Shown piece by piece: positions 23,646-37,200 of a DNA stretch of 64,000 nucleotides (positions within the stretch are counted from its first letter, which is position 1; every line of letters begins with the position of its first letter). Both the position numbers and the translations under genes were made by a program. The stretch spans positions 23,218,599 through 23,282,598 of the forward strand of contig NC_091933.1 of the NCBI RefSeq assembly GCF_041260155.1, read 5' to 3'. The DNA comes from Ptychodera flava. Its lineage: Eukaryota > Hemichordata > Enteropneusta > Ptychoderidae. The notes beneath the pieces were generated by a model. The model made no database searches. It was not told the origin of the DNA and saw only the letters and a list, made by a program, of their open reading frames with translations.

Positions 23646-26600
23646 CTACATTCGATCTCGCATTTTCTCGTATGCATATGCTACTTTCAGTAACATTGAT
23701 TCTTCAAACTTTCTCCTCACCATCATCATTCCTACTGGTAGTCCATCAGAAAAACCAGTGTTGATGCTGAGAGCTGGGTGGCCAGTTAGGTTGTATGGAC
23801 ACATATTTGCGTACGAATTCGTAGCCTGCTCCCAGATTTCTAAAAGGAAACAAAGGGTTGACGTGTGTCATTTTTAAACATGTACGGGTGCAAAAACGTC
23901 GGAGTGGATTGTGTTTGGCTATGAGGAAAAGTGGGCTGAATGAAGTCTGATTTGCCATAGCAATGCTATAGCATTCCCGTACTATTGGATGTTGAAAATG
24001 AAACTTGCATGTTTTCTATTCAGTGATTGATTCAGAGAGAAACCCACAAGTATATTCTAAGTTTAGATGGTTAGGTTCTCTCGGGAAAACAAGCAATACA
24101 TATAGTTAAGTAGATATACCACAATGGTTCAGATGAAAAACGAATGCAAGAGCCATAAACGCAAATTGAATTCCATTTACCGGAAATTGTCGCATCCTGT
24201 AGGGCCAGTTTTGGAGCTTTGAAAGGGACTGTAGGCATCACCAACACGTCACAGTATTCAAAAACCTTGTCAAATGCCTTGGTCATGTCCATACGAACGT
24301 TCTGTGCTTTTGCATAAAAATAGCCACCGTACTCTTGTTTCAAATAATCTCCAAACAGCAAGACGGTCTGTAGGACGAAAAGATAGATTACAGTCAAAAA
24401 ACGAATATAAAGCCATCAACAGTGTTTCAACATATTTAAAATTCATAACCAGAAGCTGCAACATTTCTTCAAGAGGCACCCATGTACATCTTGAGGGAAA
24501 AAAACTACGGCGCCACGAACGCTCAGGAGCCTTGCAGAAGGCATCTTACATTACATTTTGTATGAGAAAAAATGGGCTAGTACCTTTTACCTTTATTCTG
24601 AACAAAAATATGTCGTCAAAGTTTAAGTGAATCGCAAGCAGTTTGGATCATTCTGGTAATAACTTCCGTTAATTTAAAAGAAAGGGGCCATGATTCTGTA
24701 TGTGGATTGTCGACAATACTCAGAACTTTAAAAGCTTTGAGCTTGTTTACCTTGACGACATGAGACATGTCGTTTATCCTTGTTCGGTATCCTCTATGTA
24801 ACGCATTGACGGTGCTAGACGGATAGTACCCTTTGTACTGCGTGCGAACCAGCTCCTGCAGAAGGTAAGAAACAAATATCGTGTACAGGAACTCAGAACA
24901 TGATTATCGCGTACGGATAGAAAATGCATATTTATATATGTTGAACGCACGACAGAGATCTTTGGCGGTGTAACTTTCTTCCCTGGTGTTGATGCAAATT
25001 ATACATTCTCACAGATACTGTAGAAACTTACCGCATCCCTTCATCATCATGTCGACTCTTCCTTCTGTTGCAATTGCCGTGAACAGATGATCAGCTGTGA
25101 AGTATGGAGCAATATCGTGAAAAGGTCGTGTTTCGAGTGTTTCCATACAAACAAATGGAGCTCAGTTCTTGTGCTTTTAGTTTATTATAGACGACCTTTG
25201 ACGCCACTGTGATTTCATTGTAGGTACTCACACAGTTTAAAACTATGTTTGCTGTGCATTTTATTTGCATAATCATCATCCTTTTTTGGACAAAATAAAA
25301 TAAAACGTCGGATATGGAACGGAAAATCACATCTGCGAAAGACTTGTTTTTATCGACGTAAAGATCAGAAAAAAGCTAACCGTATTCTTTACACTTTGAG
25401 AGAGAATCCAAGTTTTCTTGTGTGAAAGTAAAAATACGATTTGTAGACGAGACAATAATGAAAATGTTCTCTGGCTATTTAACTGCATCGATCAACATAC
25501 CCAGCTTATGTTCTGGGACAGAAACTTCTTCAACTGAAGCACCTATACTGGTCATCTGATATGCTGCCTTCTTAACCATGGTATCGACATCGTCTTCAGA
25601 GTTTGACTGACCAAAGCCTTCTTTGAGAATACCTATTCTAATTCCTGGTAATTCGGTTGCCAACTGATGCATTAAAATTGCACTGGTCGCAAAACTACAT
25701 TCCCTTCACAAAGATTTGCGAAAAAATGATTTATAATATACAACAGCCGCTCAAGTATTTTGGGCATCGCTCATGTAGTGTTTGCCCGTCAGATTCCATT
25801 ATAATTAGAATAAGTCATACAAATATACTGTTAGAATGTTATTTTACATTATTTTTTAACCAAACGTTTCGTTAAATGGCTCAGGAAAAAATAAACAAGC
25901 GAAAGACAAAATACATGAGCGGGTAATATGCTTCTTTCCGAACAATTTTATACTTGGAAATGTTGAAACGTTGTCACCAACTGTCCGTGCTCTTAGATAA
26001 AGGGCCAAAGTAATCAAGAAACGCACATCATCTTACTTCGTTGGGAGGTATTAATATATAACTCCTGCATCACATACTGAACAAGCAAGATAGCGAATCG
26101 ATTGTGTTTCCAGCGAGGCCATTGTTTGAAGAAAGTTATGACTGCGGCATATGGCTCATGCATTTTGTGATAAGTATTTTCAATCGACGACAATGTTGTT
26201 TTTCAGGGTAACAAAATGCAGATTCAATATTAAATTACAACCTATAAAGTAATTAAAATAATGCATCTTAATGCTCCAAGAAAATTTGTGAATTTAAGAG
26301 GATTCGTGCATTCCATAAATTTAATTATTCATCCATGAGTGACAAATGTGAAGTTCTTGGAATTTGTTGGGGAAATCACGGTCCCTTTTATGAAGGTCAG
26401 ATTTCCATGAGAAAAACAACCTTGGTATTCCTTAAGTAAGTATTAATAGGTAAAATGGGAAAAGCAGAAGACCTAATATTCAACATTTTAATGTAGCATT
26501 GAAATCATCACTTGTGGAACACAACGTTTACGCACTTTTTGACGATTACTTACCATCTTCGTGTAATCAGGAACTTGAAGATTTCTGGGTTGTCTTGGAT

Positions 26601-29600
26601 CCAGTCCATTATCGTGACCGGCAATTACCTGACGTGAAAGGATTTATGTAATAGGAAAGTCTTATAAATGTACCATTTCTGCTCGCGTTTTACATGCTGC
26701 TCATCCGTTTTCCACACGTTGTATACAGTGCCGACTTCTAAGATCGACAGTTTACGAAGACATTCCATGGCGGCCGAGACTTTCATATGCTGCTCTTCAA
26801 AACCTTAGGAGCTTGTTATCACAAGCTTGGAAACTCTCTAAACAAAACTAAGAGCGTATCTGTACGCCAGAGAATATAGTGTGCTGTGATCAATCGTCAA
26901 AGACCAAAGTTTCAGTTTCGATTTTGCTTGTGAGAAATTCAAAATTTCATTCCAATAATCGGCAAATTTATATTATTTGATCATTTATTATTATCTTAAA
27001 TTTTGCTGGTTATTAGCTTCACAAGTGTATCATTCATTTGAAAGATTACGAAATATTCCGTGTATAATACAATTCGCCTAGGCTTAGGTTTTCATAGTAA
27101 ATGTTGTCTACACGAGTTGCATTGTGTAACATGGCTGCCTACCCAAATACAGTGACAGACTGATCAAGTGTTAATTATTCTCTAGGAATCAATCTCGTCA
27201 TTGGCAGATGGAATCCCCTAAATTGAAACACCGTGAAAATACTGTACATAATTGATGGATTCAGGCCAGTTGTTATAAGCTTAAGGGCATAGCAGTAAAT
27301 TTTACTGTCAATGGAACTGTTCCAATCATCAATATAATTAATGTGCAAATTAAAATTTTTAGAGGAAGACGGTATATTGTCTATATTTTCTTTACTTTCT
27401 CTTGTTAATGTCTTTACTTGCCTGATGATCGTCACTAAACATAGTACATTGTTATGTTGATATGCTTCACCTCCAACAACAATGCTGCATCATAGACAGT
27501 TTTTGTAATAGGTCGTGTGTGATCGATGGTGAGTTCTGTGGGAAGAATTCCAGTGTAGGGCACAAGGCCAAAGGTTGGCTTCAAACCGACTACACCGCAC
27601 CACGCAGACGGTTCACGTATAGAGCCACCTTGGTCACCGCCAATGGCCATGTCTACCTCACCACTGGCGACCTGTAAAACAAGTGTGAAGCTTCATTTGA
27701 TGAAATACTTAATATAAGGCCGTGTTGCAGTCGAACAGTTTTTTACGAATCAGCTGCCTTGAAATGTAGTCCGACTGTTACGAGGGCATATTGCATGTTA
27801 ACTGAAAACCGGTAAGCGTCCACCCAGCTACGCGTGTGCGCCTGTCGAGAATACTCACCAACGCACCACTTCCGCTGCTAGACCCACCAGCACTGTGGTC
27901 TATACGATGAGGATTTCTAACAGCTCCTTTGACAGAAGATAAACTACTTCCCGACCTACATAAGTCTTCTGCGCATGCCTTGCCGATGATGCGACCACCT
28001 TGGTAAACATTAAAATTAAATTCGATCATTTAGGGTGGGGTGCCAAGGTTATGATTAAGTTCAAATCAGTTTTTTTTCAGTAAAAGACATTCTGACTAGA
28101 CTGGTGCCAGTCGCTCGCCTTCTCTCGGGCGTACGCGGCAATTATTGGTTGGATGTAGGCAATCGTGTTCACCCCACGATGTACGCGACATTCTGCCAAT
28201 ATATTGCTCCAATTTCGCGACAGTCTGCCTAGGTTAATTTATTCTATCACTTAACTATGTTTGGGGCAAGTATACATAAAATGGCCCTAATGTTTGAATG
28301 AAACTGATTATGAGCTTTTTTTATTTTGATCTGCCACCATCCTGCGTTTATCGACAGCTTTTTCAGTCCTCCTTTTCCTCTGTGTCGCCTTTCGATGTGC
28401 TCATTCGGTTCTGACCGACGGGCAAAAGATCTCATTTATAAATCCCGGGAAAAAGTCTGAACGTTAATAGCTTTGAAACTGGTCTAAATACAGTACCACA
28501 CCAGGCTAGAAATCCAATTCAAAAATCCAATCATCATTTTGCGACAGCGTTTAATGTCTTTGTCCCCATGAATTGGTAAGGCTTCACTTTTCGTCTAACC
28601 CGATCAGTGTAGGCATTTCTGATTTATAGAACTTGCCCGTGCCGAGGTTATTGCCGTCGTCACAGAATTCAAGGCAACAACTTGCAATTTCTTCCTATAC
28701 GAAGTTGGACGAACCTATCAATCTGGCGACTATCCCCCATCATGGTTTGCTTATTACACAAATCTTACCCGCATCGAGTATCCTAGTAACGATTGTTGCA
28801 TCAAATTCTGGTACGTATCCCTCTAAAACATAACTACCATTCATCATAGGAACACCAGCTACTGGGACATTGTCCTTGATGGCTAAAGTCTTGCCTGCTA
28901 ATTTGCCCGTATCAACACCCTTTATGTCACATCGCCAGTACCTGAAATGTAATATCTGATATTGATTCTAAATTTGCAATATCTGAAAGTATTAGAATTA
29001 TAACTTACTCTAAATTTGATACGAAACACTTACACAACAGGAAGGAAATGAATGAATAAAAATGTCAGAATTTACCAAGCATTTAGTTTGTTTTCTTCAG
29101 GTCTAGGTCTGTAACCAGGTGTTCTTGGATACTTGACTGGAAGTAGCGGTTCAGGCAGACTGTCCACAACATCAAAGGACTTGCATGCAGATGCCATGAA
29201 GTCTGTTAAAGAACAAAGTGCAAATAGTTGTTTCCAAGGTAATGGACACTATACCTAGAAACGCAAAGCATTTCAACTCAATTCATCCATGAAAGATAAA
29301 AAGTACTTTAAAATTTTAAAACTTACATTCACTGCTTAGTTGCTCCACAAAATCGATAAAAAAGAAAACTATTTCCATTATTACACAATATTGCCTTTGT
29401 GTCTGCATAAATATTCTTGATTTTGTCAGATATCATTTCAAACAAGAGTATTTGTACTGGAACGCATTTGAATCCCAACTGTCGTAGGGCTTTGAAAAGT
29501 GCTTGCTCACACATGCACAGAGAACGAGATTTTCCTTCTAAGATTAGATTTTCACTTACCTCTGTATTGCAGTAACTCGTCCTTCGTTGCATCTAAATTA

Positions 29601-30503
29601 TATTTGTTTGCAATTTCCGTCAATTTGTTTAAAGTTGGAACGCGGACAGAAGGAGCTCTATATATAGCATCTGCAAAAAAGTTGACAAAATGTGACGGCG
29701 TGTGTTTATAAAATATGAACGGCTTTCCCTGCGGTTTTTATGTGATCAACAGAATTTAAGATGAAGAATAGAGAGACGACTTATGTCTCTTCGTGTAGTT
29801 TATGGCGTGTATAGTCGTTTTGTATTTTTGATATCACAATGTTGATACACATAAGTGTCTCATTTAGTTCCCCGTTCTTTTGATCATATAAATTCTCTAA
29901 ATTAACGTATTTGCATTTGTAATGTAAAACTTGACAGAATGTCAATTATTTTTAAGCAAAAACATTTTCTTCTCTTTTATCACTGCATGTAACCCTCGAT
30001 TTAATATTATATAGGAAAAATTAAAATTACTCTTACAATGCCAAAAAACAGAGATGACAGAAATACTTCTTTGATGAGTTCATCCACCAAGGAAATTGCC
30101 CTTTTGCGAGATTCACTACTTATAAATACAAGGGTGAAAGTATTTTTCAAAAAAAATGAAGTAATAGTTGCAAAAGAATCCTGGGTGAGCAATCGATAAC
30201 GATCGCCTGTAAGCACTGAACTGCCCATCACCAAACAAACGCCTCCGTATCTTACTATCGCAGGAAACATATGTATGTGCGCGGACCCTAAGGGTAATTT
30301 TTATAGTTTGACCCCCAACTGGCCGTTGGGACAACAGGAAATTGAGCCAAAGTTTCCATTTGGACATATTGCCGAGTCTGTTAGATGTCACGTATTCACC
30401 TTAATTCGATATCGCACTTTCAAACCGAAAAAATACCAGTTGTGGTGACCTTACCTCGTTAATCATTGAGGGAAGTTTCATCGACATGGAGCTTTGACGC
30501 CAT
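23646..30503 (-). pseudogene. amidase-signature copy C (12 exons; stop in exon 1, 4-base insertion in exon 10)
   Basis: Exons 1-12: 30455-30503, 29560-29670, 29076-29202, 28769-28941, 27859-27998, 27471-27671, 26554-26628, 25501-25663, 25032-25094, 24751-about 24855, 24181-24367, 23646-23839. The triad is kept ([26 protein letters not shown]). Exon 1 reads MASKLHVDETSLND and then TAA where B has AAA. Exon 10 carries an extra TGCG next to an existing TGCG, which shifts GAGSQYKG out of frame and soon hits a stop. TIDHTRPIT replaces TIDHTGPIT. All splice borders still look usable, so inactivation may be recent; an alternative 5' exon could bypass the first stop but not the exon 10 shift. Closest relative in the window is B. 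Confidence 0.75.
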
Positions 30504-30649
30504 AGTCGTAAATGTCTGCAAAGATGCACAAAGCTCGTATGTGTGAGAAATGAAATTAAATGGTAGAAAAGGACATATCAGTTCACATCTATAATATCCC
30601 ATATACCATAAATAATCATTTATACACAAAATAAAATAATAACGTTTGT

Positions 30650-31242
30650 TCTAGAACACAGGGAACACATTGGATCAGTTCACTTTGAAAACCTAGGGTG
30701 GCTTTGTGAGGAGGAACGAGTGGCATATCTGAAACTGAATCTAATGCATAAAATAACATGGAGTCAAGCTCCATCATATCTTACATCTAATGTTGTCACG
30801 AGACAAAATGTACACATTCATAACACAAGGATTAGCAATAATTCTGTTTTTATCCCAGGAGGAGCTAAAATTTTTCAAACAAGTTTTCTGTACTCAGCTT
30901 CGCAGTTGTGGAACACTGTCTTCTATGTAACATAAGGAATGTAGATTCTAGTTATAATTTTAAAAAAGAGGTAAAAAGGCACTTGCCAGCTTCCTTTGTG
31001 AACCGTCTAAGGAGGGATTTCATTTAAATTTTGATATTGTGACTTTTCGGAGTGTTTTAGTCGGAAGTGTTTTTTTGTCCTTTTGTTTATATTTTGATTG
31101 TTTTTGTCTTTTGTCTGTCGGTCTTTTGTAATTTTGGATGACAGTGGAAATGTCTTAGAATTTTATGTGGAATACATGCACGATTTTGTTATTTTTTGCT
31201 GATAATTTTATGTATCATGTCGTGCAAAATAAATAAATAAAA
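30650..31242 (+). mobile_element. 5'-truncated CR1-like LINE 3' end
   Basis: A plus-strand frame reads LGWLCEEERVAYLKLNLMHK, APSYLTSNVV, FIPGGAKIFQTSFLYSASQL, WNTV and, after a frame change, FKKEVKRHLPASFVN. This is the usual C-terminal end of CR1/L2/Rex-type LINE polymerases. A 3' tail of (AAAT)n at about 31227-31242 closes it. It is dead and lacks the polymerase core. It inserted upstream of copy C, between its ATG exon and the likely leader exon. Confidence 0.7.
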
Positions 31243-34200
31243 TTTTTAATAGCAATATTTCAATATCAGTATCCATCAGTTTACTTTGCTTTGCATGCCT
31301 CTCCACAAAATAAAATCCTACGTAGGCCTAATAGTAAGTTATATGTTTTTTCATAGATGCTTGACTAGTCACTTCGCGAAGCCCTTTTCTGTTGTTGCAT
31401 CACATTGGCTCCGCAAAGTGATAAGTCAAGCACGTGTGTTATTTTTAACCATACAATGCACCAACGTTTCAACGTTTTGCTTCCGGGCATTTTCATTGAT
31501 GAATGTCATCTAGAGCAAAGCCAACCATGATCCGCTTCAAAAGAATCGGCGTCAAGATGTACACACTTATAACGACATTCGTATAAGTGAGGGTACATGG
31601 TAGATGGCCCCTGGGACCATTTTTGTGGTCATATTGGCCGTCTGCCGTGTTCCATACCACTAGCGACTGTGCTGTTTCACGCATATTTTACAGGTAACTC
31701 AAGTCTACATGGTCACACGACAATATTTGGAATGACCGTGACACCTGAACAATCAGGTGAACAATCAGCTAGGACAACTCGCTAGTACCTCCTTGTAAGG
31801 TGACGCAAACGAAGCTGTTCGTGCAAAAAGGTGTTCGTGCGTAGTTTTTCAGGGGGCGAGCAAATTAATAAACTAGTCAACGGGAGGAGAGAAAAAGTCT
31901 ATAATTACAGTGGATGGGACATTTCTGTTTTTTAAGGGCGAGGAGAAAATTTCTGGCAGTTAGTACCGGAGAATATGTTTCAGTACAAAATTAACACTAG
32001 GTTTCTTTGTCCTTTTGGAAAAAAATATGCGTATCTAGTAAATAAAAGTGGGCGGGAGTTTCAGTGGTGGGGAGGGGCAGCTGGAGAGGGGAGCGGGCAG
32101 ACCATAGAAACTGAGGGCGATGGGCATTAAAATTGTGGGTGACATGTTTTCCATATGTGCCAGTGGGAGGGCAGTTACGAATAACTCTACTTTCCCCTCA
32201 GAATTTAGGTCAAGGTCAAATATGAGTAAAATCAGTATATGACCCTTCGAAATATTTTTGTTACGATTTTGTAAAATTACGAAATTTACTAGTTGGCGGT
32301 ACCTACCGTGTCATTCCTAACCAACAAGAGTCAGTATGTGAAGTTCAGGTTATGTAAAGTTCAGAGAAAGTTAGACCGCTTTTGTTGGACACAGAATGCT
32401 GATAGCTGAATTTTTGGAACAGAACAGTTACTGTTTCTGTCGATTGGAGCAGATAAACACTGTAGGACTATTTCCGCCTACAAATCGTTTAGAAACTACC
32501 AATAGTTTTGAAAGAAATGCGGAACAATGTTGAACGCTTACCCTATAATCTTCCCGCCTGCGTTGAAAGGTCAATCTGAACAATCTATCTGAACTTTGTT
32601 CGTTAATGTAACCTTTGACATGACCCACTCCTACACAGACCTACATGTAAAATGTCATCCTATTTAGGCTTTGGTGAAGACTTTGTATGGGGGTCCGTGG
32701 GCAAATAGATTTAATTGTAAGATTTCCACATATTTTTATTGACATAACAGTGACTTTGATAATCAGATGCCGAATCACCAAAATGTTCGTTTAGCAGTGG
32801 AGGCAGTCGGAATACTCGTCGAAATCCACCAGCAAAACAAAAATGCTCAGGTCACGTCAGTGGCACATAAATATATGTTTGTATGTGTAACAGACTTTGA
32901 CCAGCACTTAGAGAAAGCGAATGCTCTGTGCATTTGAATTTTATCAGATTGAAAACTTTCGGAAAAAAATTGCTGTCTTTGCTTATAACCCTGAATGAAT
33001 GTCACCGAGAACGTCTAACGCCTTGAAAACAGAAGAATATATGCAAACAATCGGCTCCATAAAGATGTATTAAATATATAATAATAAAAGTTAATATTTG
33101 AAGAAGATATGCTAAATTCTTGTCATTTATATTTGTGATCATCCAAGACTTCCTTAGGATCATATACAAAGGATAATTTTTATAAAAATGTTTAGGGAAA
33201 CAATACTACTAGCATTAGAATGTATACTTCAATAATATTCTGGAAAAAAAATCTGGAAGACAGTACTACTTACATGTAAATGCATAATTTAAAATTAATA
33301 TTCTAGTTGTGAGACCCTGCTCATCGAAATAGTCAGCCTATGCATCCAAGCTGACCGAAAAAGTGCTTCGCTCTTTTAGGGGAAAATAGTTTGCCCGGAT
33401 TCTCCACCAATTTGATGTACTCGCATTTAGGTGAATACGAGTTGAGGTACCAGTCTTGATCGCAATGCTTTCAGTAGCTGAAGCAGACACACCAAGACAT
33501 TTATAGTATACACCACGTGAGATTTTAATTAAGCGACGTTCCTGGTCACGAATTCTATCTCTCTTTCGATCCATTGTACATCCTGTACGAAGTCATCTAT
33601 TTTTCTAAACTTACATAACTAAAAACTTATCATCATTATACAAATGGCCATCACATGACAATTTCCGCCAGTCGTCGATTGATTCTTAAGATTAAACAAA
33701 ATCATACCATGGAATATCCCGTTCTCGATTGTTCTCATTCAAGTTCTTACCAATAATTAATTAAAACGTATACCTTATCTCCTATCTCCTTCTCGTACGA
33801 TCTTCAAACAACCTTCACACGCGCCTTTGACACGTAAGGGACGCTTCGAGATAAAATGTTTACAAGACAGGGCGTTACAAAAGCAATGTATTTGTAAAGT
33901 ATACTTGAAGAGTATTTGTTTTAAACATCAATTCAACTTTTTTTTAAAATAATGAAAGACTAGCTGAAAGTTACAGGAATTCTAATTAAAAATTTACTTG
34001 CCCTTCGGCTCTGCTGAGTGAGAAAATTTAACCTGGCTAGATTTAATTTTCAAGATAAATATATGCTGTAACAAGTAGAGGTTTTGGGATGATAGGTTTT
34101 GTTGAAGGTGATATAAAATTCAACAAATGCAAATTTTCTGACCCAATTTGATTAAAATCCATTTTCAGGGCGAGAATTTATCACTGCCCGGTAAAAACAA

Positions 34201-34258
34201 GACCGGTAGAATGTCTTATGAGTAGTAACAGACTCGTATTGTTCAACTTTCTGCTTTG
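31243..34258. other. intergenic region between copies C and D
   Basis: Contains the duplicated promoter/leader-like segment of C (31360-32640, see the B leader). Beyond that no supported gene was seen. A minus-strand frame at 33338-33574 (78 aa, MDRKRDRIRDQERR...) is basic at its start, single-exon and unrecognised. Confidence 0.4.
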
Positions 34259-37200
34259 TTACTTGTTTTTGTCTCGCATTTTCTCGTAGGAGTATGCTAC
34301 TTTGAGCAACGTTGACTCGTCAAACTTCCTTCCAACCATCATCATGCCTACTGGTAGCCCATCAGAAAACCCGGTGTTGATTGTAAGAGCTGGGTGGCCA
34401 GTCACGTTGTATGGAGTGGTGTTTGCGATCATATTCAATCCAGCTGTAAATATTTCTGTGGGAAAAAATCGCACACTGAACTTTAACGAAAGTTCGTCTG
34501 TGATTGGAAAAATGAAAGTAGTTTAAAGCTTCTCTACGTCCATATACACAAAATGATTGTTTATTCGGAATGTTCTGTGCGTTGCCTATTTTCGATTGCT
34601 ACAACACTTAACTCTTTCGCTACCCTTATCCGACATGCACAGCAAGAAAACCACAGGCGTATTTTAGTACACGCCTGTAACAGAGTCTGATCAGTACCTG
34701 TAACAGTCCCTAAGGCCTGATATTAAAAGAATGTATACAGTGATGTAATTTCTGAGTGTATCCAGTGTTGTGACCACATGACTGAAATACTTGTGTACAA
34801 ACAGTGGTGTGTCAGTGTTAAATTTACAGGGCCTGTTACAGGGTCGGAAAATTTGTCAGATTTCAGGGGTGTATATTTTCAGAAGAATGTGCCAATTTTG
34901 ATGACGGAAATGAATACAGGCATAATCGTGTGTACATTAAAATTATTGACCCTATTACAGGTCTGTATTCACATTGCTATTATGGGACCGGCAGAAATTT
35001 CAGGCCTTGTCACATCAGTGTGTCTACAGCACTGTATGTATAGCCATGTCAGCACAGCACTGACCACAGACCTGTACATCAACCCCGTCACAGAATGGGA
35101 GTCTTTGCTGACACAGACCTGCATAATAGGGTTGTGTGAACGTCTGTACAGGGCCTGTCACATGGGCAACGGGCAATGTATATTGTTGCACCATAAACTT
35201 TGCAATATGTTCAGAGGAGCTATTCAATCGAATTTTTTCATGAAATGAAACCAGGGCTCGAAATTAACTTTTTACCTTGGTAGTCCACTTGGGCTACCAT
35301 TTTCTGAAGTTGGTAGCCCAGTGACAATGGCTGGTAGTCCATGCCTATTTTAGTTTAGGGATACTGTACTCGTCCGAGTATAAGCCCCGGTTCAGCAACA
35401 CAAAATAGCAGTAAAACTAGGGGCTTCAACTCGAGAAACCCCATGTTATGTGTCACGGACGCTTAATTTATGCTAATTTATGTACATTTTAACACTTTCT
35501 ATCACTTTCAAAATCGGCTTACACATCCAAAGAAATTGTTACTTGAGTAAAGAAAAACAAAAAAAAACTATTTTCATGGTCTTTATGAACTGGCATGCCT
35601 TGTTACACCCGAGTCTCTCTATACCGAACGTAATACATTGATACTGATCGACAACCATAGATAAAAGACAGCGAAACTCAGCCAAGCTTAACTGACACAG
35701 TGTTTTATATTACTATTTCAAATCAAACTGATTACACAATCTCTTGATATAGAAGTGACAGTTTTGTGAAATTTCAGCATCAAAACCCCAAAACTTGACA
35801 CAAGTACGTCTTGTATGCTGCCGATCAACAGCATAGTGTGAACTGGCAAGCAAAGACTGCACATGGAAAAGCAAGTCAACATTCTAGTATCAAACGCTCT
35901 GCATCTTGTGAAAAAAACAACATAGAAGAGAAAATTGTAATAGTCACCAGAAAAAAACTCTTCACAGATGAAAGGATAAATGCTTCAAACAAACGAAACT
36001 GCATGTTGACTGCATTTAGCTCGTCCGAAAGTGACGGACATCGCATGTCAAGTATTTCATGTCCCAGGCTTTGGTAGTCCGTGTGGGCTACCATTTCATG
36101 GGCTTTGGTAGCCCCAGGGAAAAGTTGGTAGTCTGTGGACGCGGGACTACCGCTAATTTCGAGCCCTGGAAACGGAGCAATAATGTGCCATGGCTTATCC
36201 GCCAGAGCTATCATGCTAAAGTAAGTACGTAGTATATTGTATTAGGAGTAAATTACTTACCAGAAACAGCGATATCTTGATTTGGTAATTTGGGAGCTTT
36301 AAAGGGGATTGTAGGCATTACCAGCACATCATAATCTTCAAATACCCTGTCGAATGCCTTAGTAACATCAATCCGAATGTTCTGAGCTTTTGCATAAAAA
36401 TAACCACCATAATCTTGTTTCAGATACTCACCGAAAAGCAAGACTCCCTGAGGGATATAGTAATAGAGCATTTATGACAACACTGTCCTGTGCCTTTCCC
36501 AAGTATGGACTTGCTTTCGCTGAATAACAGTTCTCTATGTCATAAATATTGGGCTGCATCTCTGTCTTCGATTGTCTCGAAAAGAGTGTTCACCAAAGGA
36601 TTTTTGGTGACTAAAAAATTGCAATGGCAAGATAAAACTGCCTGTGCGCAAAGGTTTTGCTGAGTTTTAAAACAATCAAAACACCGACATGACGACGAAA
36701 ATAACAACAAAAACAACATCAGCAACAACAATAATGATGACGACGACAACGACGACCATGTCATTGGATTGATACGTGTTTGACTCAGAAATTATGATCA
36801 CTAATTAAAATTGTTCATACACTGCATTCCTTGTCCTGAAATTCTGATTTAAATTAAAGCTCTGAAACACATATTGTATCCTAAGTCCTGAAACCCTCAG
36901 GACTATTAAACTTGCTGTATACATACCTTCAAAATGTGGGACATATCGTTAATTCTGGTTCTGTATCCTCTGTGTAATGCGTTGACTGCACTAGATGGGT
37001 AATAACCTTTATACTGGCTACCAGCACCTTAAACAAAATGATAGAAGGTGTAGAGATAAGGAGGACAAGACAAGTTCCTTTATGATTTAGCTCATAAAAG
37101 CTGAGGAACGAGTGCGAGAAAGACGCACTAGTTCCTCGGGCGTATCTCACAAGAATTGTGCCATGTCTCACGTGGTACGGACACTTTATTTGACCACTTT

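Noticed and set aside
24274-24630. Plus-strand open frame of 118 codons
   Set aside because: It is antisense to amidase C exon 11; the real exon on the other strand explains it.
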